DNA from: Saccharothrix sp. ALI-22-I
Lineage (GTDB): Bacteria; Actinomycetota; Actinomycetes; Mycobacteriales; Pseudonocardiaceae
Length of the DNA stretch: 64,000 bases
Reading direction: 5' to 3'
Assembly (NCBI RefSeq): GCF_001984175.1
Contig: NZ_MTQP01000065.1
Span: 62,001-126,000, forward strand
Made by a program: the position numbers and the translations under genes. Shown here piece by piece: positions 46,813 through 54,436 of the stretch (position 1 is its first letter; each line of letters begins with the position of its first letter). Under the pieces are notes generated by a model, which was not told the origin of the DNA, ran no database searches, and saw nothing but the letters and a program-made list of their open reading frames with translations.

Positions 46813-49794
46813 TCAACCCCTGGCGTACGGCGTCGCCGACACGACCTCGAACGGCAGGTGCGTGATCGTCGTCCCGCCGCGCACGATCCGGAACTCGTCC
46901 AGCGCACCCTTGAACCACTCGGTGCCGCCCGGCCTCGCGCCGAGCTGAATACCGTCTACCGCGAACGTGTCGCCGTACGTCAGCGAGCCCTTGATCGCGG
47001 CTGTTCCCCGGACAGCGCCGTCCACGAGCAGTTCCAGCGTGCCGCCGGTCCGCCTCAGCACCACCTGGTGCCACTGGCCGTCCCCGAACGCGTCGGCACC
47101 GGCCGCCGTGATCTGGAAGGCTCCGGCGTCGGTCTGCACCAAGCCGAACAGGCGGTCCCGGCTCGGCTGCGCTCGCAGCCACAGCGCGCGTTCCGTCGCG
47201 CCGACGCCGTACGCCCACACCAACACCTGATCAGCCGTGCCGGCGGTGTACCGCATCCGGAAGTCGATGGCGAAGTCGCCGTCCAACGGCTGGTAGGGGA
47301 TCACCACGTCGTCGTCGATGCCGTCGAACGCGAGTGCCCGACCCGTGAAACCGGTGGTGGTTGCCGCACTGCCGCGCACGGCGGAGTGGTGGCACTGCGC
47401 GGAGGTGTCCGCGGTCGCGGGGCCGAGTGGCGTGCGGACGACGTCGTGCGCCTGGGTGTTCTGGTGCTCGAACCCCCACCACAGCACGCGTTGCCCGGCC
47501 ACGGTGAGCTGGACGTCGTCCATGTTGCCGTCGAGCACATCAGTCCCGTCCGGCTTGGAACCGACCCGTACCCCGAGCGTGTTCGACACCGACCCGGTCA
47601 GCCCGGTCGCCACGGCGGGGCTGCCGCCGTCGACGCTCAGCTCCACCCGGTCACCGACGCGTTTGAGCGACATCTGGTGCCACTCACCGTCGCCGAACGC
47701 CGTGGCCGCCGTCGTGTCGTTGAGCGCCACCGCGACCTGCCCCGAGTCGGTCTCCACCCACCCGTAGAGCCGGTCCGAGCCGGGCTGCGCCCGCACCCAC
47801 ACCGACGGTTTGCCCGCCGTCGCCCCGTACGCCCACAGCAGGGCGTGGTTGGCGGTGCCCGCCTGGTACTGGAACCACAGGGAGAAGGTGAAGTCCCGTG
47901 TCCCGGGGTCCAACGCCGGCGTGTACGGCACTTCGACACCGGGGTGCGTGGAGTCGATGTCCAACGCCGCACCCCCGACCCGGCCCACGACCGTGCCCCG
48001 GTAACCGCCCAGCAGTGAGCCGGCGGAGCAGCGTCCGGACAGGTCGTCGGTGATGGGGTTCGTCACCCGGGTCGGCGCCACGGCCCCGTCCACGGTCTGG
48101 AAGGGCAGGTTCACCACCTCGACACCGGCCTTGCGGAGCGTGAAGTCCTTGAGGTTGCCGGAGAACGGGTCGATGCCGTCGAGCCGTGATCCCAGCCGCA
48201 GTCCCGTGCGGGTCTTCGTCACCGCGCCCGCGACGCCCGTCGCGGTGGCCGAGACGCCGTCCACGGTGAGCGTGATCCGGCTTCCGGTGCGGGACAGGGA
48301 AAGGCGGTGCCAGGCGTTGTCGGCGTAGGCGTTGTTCAGCGTGACCGTGGCTCCTCCGGTCGTGCCTTGGACCCACGCCACCAACTGGCCCTGCTGGATG
48401 CGCGCCCAGACCTGTGGGATGCCCGAGCCCTGGCCGTAGGCCCAGAACAGTGCTTGGTTGGCCGTCGAACCGCCGTGCCGGAACGACGTCTCGATGGTGA
48501 AGTCCTGCGCGCCGACGTCCAGTGAACGGGCGAAGGGCACGTCGGCGCTGCCGGTGAGGCCGGCGTTCACCGTGCCGCGCACATAGGCGTCGTTGGCCTG
48601 GACCGTGGTGTCCGGCGAGGTCGGGCCGGCGGTCGGCGTCGCCTCGGCGGTCGGGTTCGTGCCGCCGGGGATCTGCGCCTGCTGGGTGGTGAAGCGGTTG
48701 AACCGGATCTCGTCGGCGGAGAAGTCCGTGCCGCCTTCGTACAGCAGCCCGATTTCGCCGGTGGCCAGCTCCGCGAGGTCCGAGTACCCGGCCCGGCTGC
48801 CGTTGACCAGGCCGCCGGCGGTCCAGGTGACGCCGTTGTCGGTGGAGTAGCGGATGCGCATGAGTTCGCGGTCGGTCGGATCGGACGGGCCGGAGAACAG
48901 CAGGGTGCCGTTGCGCAGGGCCAGTACCGCGCCCTGCACGTTCGGCGTGGTCAGGCTGGGGATCGGCGTGGACGCGGACACCGTCGTGCCGCCGTCCGTG
49001 CTGATCGCGCGGGTGCGGTGGTTGCCGGTGGTGATCTCGTTGCGCCCGGCGACGTACACGTCCCCGTTGGCCAGTTCGGCCACGGACATCTCGCCGGGCC
49101 GGACCTTGCCCTCGACGTAGGAGTCGGGCGTCTGGCTGGCGTACCAGTTGTCCCCGTGATCAGGGCTGTAGAGCACTCCGGCGTGCACGACGTTCCCGAC
49201 GGCTTGGTGCGCTCCGACGACCAATCGGCCGCTGCGCAACTGGATGCCGTGCGACGGCCCGGTGGCGAACCAGCCGCGCGTGGTCCCGTCGAACGAAGCC
49301 GGAATCTGCCGTGCGGCGGACCAGGTCACCCCGTCGTCGTCACTGTGCTGCACCCAAGGCAACCGGGCACCGCCCGGCACGGCCTCGTTGGACGTGGACA
49401 ACAAGAACACCCGACCGGTATCCCGATCCACAACGGGCGACGGATTCCCCCGCGTGAACGGCCGTTCAAGATCCTCCGGAACGCCGCTCAACACCACGCG
49501 GGTAGGCCCCCAGGTCCGCCCGTCGTTGGTGGACCGCCGAACCACGATGTCGATATCCCCGCGATCGGCACAGGAAGGCGACTCACGAGCCTCGGCAAAC
49601 GCCAACAACGTGTCCGCCGAGGTCCGCACCAGCGCCGGAATCCGATAACACCCGTACCCACCGGTCCCGCCCTTGAACAACACGTGTTCAACCCCGATGG
49701 AGGACGGCGACGCCGGGACGCCACTACCCCCAGCCGGCATCGCCGTCCAGCTCATCAGCCCGAGGACCAGCGCAAACCCCAGAAGTCTTCGCAC
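46813..49794 (-). CDS. Secreted sialidase (GH33) with three LamG-like domains
   Basis: 993 residues with a signal peptide (MRRLLGFALVLGLMSWTAMP). The six-bladed catalytic propeller (about 35-375) has YRIP with the first triad Arg, CADRGDIDIVVRRS with the acid Asp, Asp-boxes STNDGRTW, SDDDGVTW and STDNGVTW, and GYSDLAEL with the nucleophile Tyr. Three LamG/concanavalin-type domains of about 190-200 residues follow after a Thr/Pro linker, with repeated DGEWHQMSLKRVGDRVELSVDG-like strands. It cleaves terminal sialic acids outside the cell; the LamG domains probably anchor it to glycans. Monocistronic, with its 3' end meeting the small gene. Confidence 0.93.
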   Translation of the reverse strand: MRRLLGFALVLGLMSWTAMPAGGSGVPASPSSIGVEHVLFKGGTGGYGCYRIPALVRTSADTLLAFAEARESPSCADRGDIDIVVRRSTNDGRTWGPTRVVLSGVPEDLERPFTRGNPSPVVDRDTGRVFLLSTSNEAVPGGARLPWVQHSDDDGVTWSAARQIPASFDGTTRGWFATGPSHGIQLRSGRLVVGAHQAVGNVVHAGVLYSPDHGDNWYASQTPDSYVEGKVRPGEMSVAELANGDVYVAGRNEITTGNHRTRAISTDGGTTVSASTPIPSLTTPNVQGAVLALRNGTLLFSGPSDPTDRELMRIRYSTDNGVTWTAGGLVNGSRAGYSDLAELATGEIGLLYEGGTDFSADEIRFNRFTTQQAQIPGGTNPTAEATPTAGPTSPDTTVQANDAYVRGTVNAGLTGSADVPFARSLDVGAQDFTIETSFRHGGSTANQALFWAYGQGSGIPQVWARIQQGQLVAWVQGTTGGATVTLNNAYADNAWHRLSLSRTGSRITLTVDGVSATATGVAGAVTKTRTGLRLGSRLDGIDPFSGNLKDFTLRKAGVEVVNLPFQTVDGAVAPTRVTNPITDDLSGRCSAGSLLGGYRGTVVGRVGGAALDIDSTHPGVEVPYTPALDPGTRDFTFSLWFQYQAGTANHALLWAYGATAGKPSVWVRAQPGSDRLYGWVETDSGQVAVALNDTTAATAFGDGEWHQMSLKRVGDRVELSVDGGSPAVATGLTGSVSNTLGVRVGSKPDGTDVLDGNMDDVQLTVAGQRVLWWGFEHQNTQAHDVVRTPLGPATADTSAQCHHSAVRGSAATTTGFTGRALAFDGIDDDVVIPYQPLDGDFAIDFRMRYTAGTADQVLVWAYGVGATERALWLRAQPSRDRLFGLVQTDAGAFQITAAGADAFGDGQWHQVVLRRTGGTLELLVDGAVRGTAAIKGSLTYGDTFAVDGIQLGARPGGTEWFKGALDEFRIVRGGTTITHLPFEVVSATPYARG

Positions 49795-49868
49795 TGAACC
49801 AGGCTAGGCACCCGCACTACCGACCCACTTCCACGCCGCTTCCGCAGCATGAGCGAGGGGGGCCGCGG

Positions 49869-49907
49869 CGTCCCGACCGGCCAGGGGGGAGAGAACCGGT
49901 CGGGACG
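49869..49907. terminator. Perfect 12-bp hairpin between sialidase and SARP starts
   Basis: CGTCCCGACCGG and CCGGTCGGGACG flank a 15-nt purine-rich loop. It lies between divergent genes, so it is not a gene-end terminator; it may be a leader structure for the sialidase or an operator. No U-tract. Confidence 0.4.
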
Positions 49908-50047
49908 TCGACCCCTCGTTCCAGCGGAGGTTGTGGGATCTCCGCCGGGGGTTCCTTCATCGATCCGCGGTCATGGGGACACCCTGCTCCTGTGATCGGG
50001 AGCGAACCTAGGATGAACCTTGAACCGGCTGTTCGAGGGGGCTGAGC

Positions 50048-52699
50048 GTGGAATTCGGACTGCTCGGCGGTGTTCGGGCGCGGGTGGGCGGGGACGACCT
50101 CGACATCGGTCACATCCGTCAACGCAGCGTGCTGGCCGCCCTGCTGCTGGAGGCTGGGCAGCCTGTGTCGGTCGAACGGCTGGTGGGCCGCGTTTGGGGA
50201 GGTCAGCCGCCTCTGCGCGGCCGGGAGACGCTGTACGGGTACGTGTCCAAACTGCGTGCCGCGGGCATCGACATCCAGCGCCGACCGGGCGGGTACCTGC
50301 TGGAGACCGACCGGGTCGACCTGGTGGAGTTCCGGGCCCTGGCCAAGCGGGCCCGCAACGAACCGGACCAGCGTGCCGCCTGGCTGTACGACCAGGCCCT
50401 GAACCTCTGGCGCGGTGAGGCGTTGGACGGGCTCGACGCGCCGTGGTTCGCCCAGGTCAGGGAGGCCCTGCACGCCGAACGCGCGACCGTCGAACTCGAC
50501 CGCAACGACGTCGCCATCAGGCTCGGCGACCACGCCGCCCTGCTCCCCGCCCTGCGCAACGCCGCCCAGGACAACCCCCTGGACGAACGCCTCGCCGGCC
50601 AGCTCATGCTCGCGCTGCACCTGAGCGGCCGGTCGTCGGAGGCCCTGCAGCACTACGACGCGGTGCGCCGGCTGCTCGCCGACGAGCTGGGCACCGACCC
50701 CGGCAAGCCACTGCAAGAGCTCTACCTGCGGTTCCTGGGTCAGGAACAACCGCAGGCCCAGGAGTCGGGCAAAGCCGTTCCGCGCCAGCTACCGGCCCCG
50801 CAACGGTGGTTCACCGGCCGCGAGAAGGAGATCGCCGACCTGTCCGAACCGGCGTCCACGGTCGTCATCACGGCGATCGGCGGCGCGGGCGGCATCGGGA
50901 AGACGGCGTTGGCGCTGCACTGGGCGCACCAGCACCTGGACGACTTCCCGGACGGCCAGCTCTACGTCAACCTGCGCGGCTTCGACCCGGCCGGCGACCC
51001 GGTCGCGCCCCAGACCGCCCTGCGCGGTTTCCTCGAAGCCCTCGGTGTCGGCGACCCACCGGCCGACCTCGACGCCCAAGCCGCCCTCTACCGCAGCCTG
51101 CTCGCCGACAAACGCATCCTGGTCGTGCTGGACAACGCCCGCGACACCACCCAGATCATCCCGCTCCTGCCTGGTGGCGCGCACTGCACCGTCCTGGTCA
51201 CCAGCCGCGTGCAGCTCATCGGCCTGCTCACGGCCCACGGCGCGCGCTCGGTCGCGTTGGACGTCCTCGACGAGCGCGAATCCCGCGAGTTCCTCACCGC
51301 CCGCCTGGGCGCGGAACGCGTGGAAGCCGAACCGGATGTCACCGGTGAACTGCTGGCCCTGTGCGGCGGCCTCCCGTTGGCCCTGAGCATCATCGCGGCG
51401 CGTGCCGTCACCCAGCCGGACCTCCCGCTGTCCGCGCTCACCGACGAGCTGAAGGACCAGCGCCTGGACGCGTTGGACGACCTCAGCGCCGACCTGCGCA
51501 CGGTGTTCGCCTGCTCGTTACGGGTGCTCGCCCCCGAGGCGAAACAGCTGTTCGGCCTGCTCGGCCTGACCTGCGCCCCCGACCTGAGCCTGCGCGCGAT
51601 CACCGCCCTCACCGGCCTGCCGAACACGCGCAAGCTGCTCAGGGAACTGGAAGCCGCCCACCTGGTCCAGCAGCACCGGGTCGGCCGCTACCGCATGCAC
51701 GACCTCGTGCGCCTCTACGCCGCCGAAGTCGCCCCTGCTTCCGCCGACGCCAACCTGCGCGATTTCATCGGCTACTTCGCCGCCACCGCGTACCACGGCG
51801 ACCGCCTCATCGAGCCCCACCGCCCCCCGATCCCCGCCCCGGACGGCGCCGCGACACCGTTGGCGGACACCGCCGCCGCGATGGACTGGTTCGACGCCGA
51901 GTACGAATCGCTGCTGGCCGCCCAACTCCTGGCCACCTCCCACCGCTGGCACGACGTCGCCTGGCACCTGGCCTGGGCGCTCACCAACTACCACCTGCGC
52001 CGGGGTCACGCGGCCGAGGACATCGCGGTCTGGCGGGCCGCTCTGGACGCCGCCGACGCGCTCCAGGACCGGTTCAAGCAGGTCTCGGCGCACAAGTTCC
52101 TCGGCATGGCGTTGACCGACGTGGGCCGTTACGACGACGGCGACCACCACCTGCGGCAGGCGTTGGCGCTGGTGGAGGACGATTACGGCAAGGCGGGCGC
52201 ACACCGTGCGATGGCGTGGGCGATGGAACGCCGTGGCAACCTCACCGGCGCTCTGGAGCACGCGCAGGCGCAGCTGGAGCGCTTCCGCGTGCTCGGCATC
52301 CCGGTCCGCATCGCCGAAGCCCTCAACGACGTCGGCTACCGCATGGCCCGGCTCGGCGACTACGTCCGGGCCGAGGAACACTGCCTGGAAGCGTTGGCGC
52401 TGAACAAGGAACTGGGGCACGTCGAAGGCGAAGCGGCCACTTCGGACAGTCTCGGCTACATCGCCCACCACCACGGCCGTGACGCCGACGCCGTCGAGCA
52501 CTACCGCCACGCCCTGAAGCTCTACCGGCAGTTGGACAACTCCTACGAGGAGGCCACCGTCCTACGGCACTTCGGCGACGTCCTCGCCGCCGTCGGCCGG
52601 CACCCCGACGCGCGTGACGCCCGCCAACGAGCCCTCACCCTCTTCCGCGCCCAGGGCCGGACCGAGGACGCCGACGTAGTCCTGGCGCTGCTCGCTTGA
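50048..52699 (+). CDS. SARP-family regulator with NB-ARC and TPR domains (second copy)
   Basis: 883 residues with the same layout as the regulator at 30644: winged HTH (IRQRSVLAALLLEAGQPVSV, ETLYGYVSKLRAAG), BTAD, NTPase with Walker A GGAGGIGKTAL and ILVVLDNARD, then TPRs (RFKQVSAHKFLGMALTDVGR, YVRAEEHCLEALALNKELGH). GTG start at 50048. It likely regulates secondary metabolism or the adjacent oxidoreductases; the target is unproven. Repeat R2 begins at the base right after its stop codon. Confidence 0.92.
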   Translation: MEFGLLGGVRARVGGDDLDIGHIRQRSVLAALLLEAGQPVSVERLVGRVWGGQPPLRGRETLYGYVSKLRAAGIDIQRRPGGYLLETDRVDLVEFRALAKRARNEPDQRAAWLYDQALNLWRGEALDGLDAPWFAQVREALHAERATVELDRNDVAIRLGDHAALLPALRNAAQDNPLDERLAGQLMLALHLSGRSSEALQHYDAVRRLLADELGTDPGKPLQELYLRFLGQEQPQAQESGKAVPRQLPAPQRWFTGREKEIADLSEPASTVVITAIGGAGGIGKTALALHWAHQHLDDFPDGQLYVNLRGFDPAGDPVAPQTALRGFLEALGVGDPPADLDAQAALYRSLLADKRILVVLDNARDTTQIIPLLPGGAHCTVLVTSRVQLIGLLTAHGARSVALDVLDERESREFLTARLGAERVEAEPDVTGELLALCGGLPLALSIIAARAVTQPDLPLSALTDELKDQRLDALDDLSADLRTVFACSLRVLAPEAKQLFGLLGLTCAPDLSLRAITALTGLPNTRKLLRELEAAHLVQQHRVGRYRMHDLVRLYAAEVAPASADANLRDFIGYFAATAYHGDRLIEPHRPPIPAPDGAATPLADTAAAMDWFDAEYESLLAAQLLATSHRWHDVAWHLAWALTNYHLRRGHAAEDIAVWRAALDAADALQDRFKQVSAHKFLGMALTDVGRYDDGDHHLRQALALVEDDYGKAGAHRAMAWAMERRGNLTGALEHAQAQLERFRVLGIPVRIAEALNDVGYRMARLGDYVRAEEHCLEALALNKELGHVEGEAATSDSLGYIAHHHGRDADAVEHYRHALKLYRQLDNSYEEATVLRHFGDVLAAVGRHPDARDARQRALTLFRAQGRTEDADVVLALLA

Positions 52700-52796
52700 C
52701 TGTGTTTGATGGCCGCTGCTCCGCAGACGGCGGGCTCGGTCGCCTGGAAGTCGCGACCTCGCGCGGTGGTCCCGGAGCAGCGGCAATCCAACACAG
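52700..52796. repeat. 97-bp palindromic repeat element R2 (complete copy)
   Basis: A 24-bp left end (52700-52723, CTGTGTTTGATGGCCGCTGC...) and a right end (52773-52796, ...AATCCAACACAG) are inverted copies at 22 of 24 positions. A second inverted repeat, GGTCGC/GCGACC, sits at the centre. It has no coding capacity. The left half and centre recur in R1 at 28116. The structure suits a small MITE-like or REP-like element; no target duplication is evident. Confidence 0.8.
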
Positions 52797-52874
52797 ACCA
52801 GTCATGTGACAGATGCCCGTGACCTCCCCTCGCTCATAGCTTCGACACCACAACAGCGAGGGAGGAACTCCGAA

Positions 52875-53444
52875 ATGATCAAGCTGGCGATCATCGTGGG
52901 CAGCACCCGCAAGGGCCGGTTCGCACCGGTCGTGTCGAACTGGTTCGCCGACCGGGCCAAGCAGCGCGACGACCTGACCGTGGACGTGCTGGACTTGGAC
53001 GACCTCGACCTGCCGGACCGGCTGCACGGCTTCGGTGAGGACCCGGCGCCCGAGGTCGCGCTGGTCTCGCCGCGCTTGGCGGAGGCCGACGCGTTCGTCG
53101 TCATCACGCCCGAGTACAACCACAGCTTCCCGGCGCCGTTGAAGAGCGCCATCGACTGGCACTTCACCGAGTGGCAGGCCAAGCCGGTCGGGTTCGTCTC
53201 GTACGGCGGCATGGGCGGCGGGTTGCGGGCGGTCGAGCAGTTGCGGCAGGTCTTCGCCGAACTGCACGCGGTCACCGTGCGGGACGCGGTCAGCTTCCAC
53301 GGCGCGTGGCAGCGGTTCGACGAGACCGGGAACCCGGTGGACGCGGACGAGGTCAACAAGGCCGCGACGACCGTGCTCGACCAGCTCGTCTGGTGGGGGA
53401 CGGCACTCAAGGAGGCCCGCGCCAAGCGGCCTTACGGGGCCTGA
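52875..53444 (+). CDS. NADPH-dependent FMN reductase family protein
   Basis: 189 residues with a flavodoxin-like fold. LAIIVGSTRKGRFAPVVSNW carries the FMN phosphate-binding GSTR loop, and VITPEYNHSFPAPLKSAIDW is the family's isoalloxazine motif. GFVSYGGMGGGLRAVEQL is also conserved. It transfers electrons from NAD(P)H to FMN, quinones or azo compounds. The ATG at 52875 follows GGGAGGAA; an upstream in-frame GTG (52806) has none. It is 1 nt from the quinone oxidoreductase-like gene, so the two form an operon. Confidence 0.92.
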   Translation: MIKLAIIVGSTRKGRFAPVVSNWFADRAKQRDDLTVDVLDLDDLDLPDRLHGFGEDPAPEVALVSPRLAEADAFVVITPEYNHSFPAPLKSAIDWHFTEWQAKPVGFVSYGGMGGGLRAVEQLRQVFAELHAVTVRDAVSFHGAWQRFDETGNPVDADEVNKAATTVLDQLVWWGTALKEARAKRPYGA

Positions 53445-53445
53445 C

Positions 53446-54432
53446 GTGCGCGCCGTCCGCCTGCACGCGTTCGGCGACGCCGATCTGCTGGCGTACGAGG
53501 AGGTCGAGGACCCGAAGCCCGGTCCTGGGCAGGTGCGGATCGCGGTGCGTGCCGCAGGGGTGCACCTGGTGGACGCGGTGATCCGGCGCGGCTGCGGCAC
53601 GTGGGTGCCGTTGCCGGATCTGCCCACCATCCCGGGTAGTGAGGTCGCGGGCGTGGTGGACGCGGTCGGCTTCGGCGTTGACGATGCGTGGCTGGGGGAG
53701 CGGGTGGTGACGCAGCTCGGCCTGGCCAGCGGGGGGTATGCCGAGCTGGCCGTGCGGGAGGTCGGCGCGCTGCACGTCATCCCGGACACGCTCGGCTTCT
53801 CCGCAGCCGTCTCGATGATCTGCACCGGCAGCGCCGCTTTGGGCGTGTTGGACGCGGCCGCACCTGGGCCGGACGACGTGATCCTGGTAACGGCCGCCGC
53901 CGGTGGTGTCGGGGCGATGCTGGTCCAGGGGGCTTCTCGGGCCGGGGCGTTCGTCGTGGGGCTGTCCGGGTGCGGGGAGAAGCAGCGGGTGGTGGTGCGG
54001 TCCGGTGCGGCGGTCGCGGTCGACTACCGGCAGGAGGGTTGGCAGGAGGAGGTCATGGCGAACCTGGGCGGACGGGAGGCCACAGCGGTGTTGGACGGGG
54101 TCGGTGGCGAGGTCGGGCGGGACGCGCTGGACCTCCTCGCGCCCGGCGGGCGGCTGGTGATGTTCGGTTCGTCGTCGGGCGAACTGCTGCCGGTGTCGAC
54201 GGCTGACCTGTTCGAACGCTCGCTGACGGCGATGGTCGCGGTCGGCCCGCACGTAGCGAAGCGCGCCGGCGGGCTGCGGGCGTTGGAGGCGCGGGCGTTG
54301 GCGGAGGCGGCGTCTCACCGACTGACGCCGGTGGTGCAGACGTTCCCGTTGGCGGAGGCGGGGCGGGCGCACGCGGCAATGGAGAGCCGGCACACCATCG
54401 GCAAAGTCGTCCTCGTCCCGAACGCCGGCTAG
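53446..54432 (+). CDS. Zinc-independent MDR-family quinone oxidoreductase
   Basis: 328 residues of the QOR/zeta-crystallin type. The catalytic domain opens with RAVRLHAFGDADLLAYEEVE, then GVHLVDAVIRRG and TIPGSEVAGVV; no zinc-site Cys cluster. The cofactor domain has VTAAAGGVGAMLVQGASRAGA. It reduces quinones or enones with NADPH in the cytoplasm. GTG start 1 nt after the FMN reductase stop. Together with that gene it may handle redox or electrophile stress. Confidence 0.9.
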   Translation: MRAVRLHAFGDADLLAYEEVEDPKPGPGQVRIAVRAAGVHLVDAVIRRGCGTWVPLPDLPTIPGSEVAGVVDAVGFGVDDAWLGERVVTQLGLASGGYAELAVREVGALHVIPDTLGFSAAVSMICTGSAALGVLDAAAPGPDDVILVTAAAGGVGAMLVQGASRAGAFVVGLSGCGEKQRVVVRSGAAVAVDYRQEGWQEEVMANLGGREATAVLDGVGGEVGRDALDLLAPGGRLVMFGSSSGELLPVSTADLFERSLTAMVAVGPHVAKRAGGLRALEARALAEAASHRLTPVVQTFPLAEAGRAHAAMESRHTIGKVVLVPNAG

Positions 54433-54436
54433 TGTC

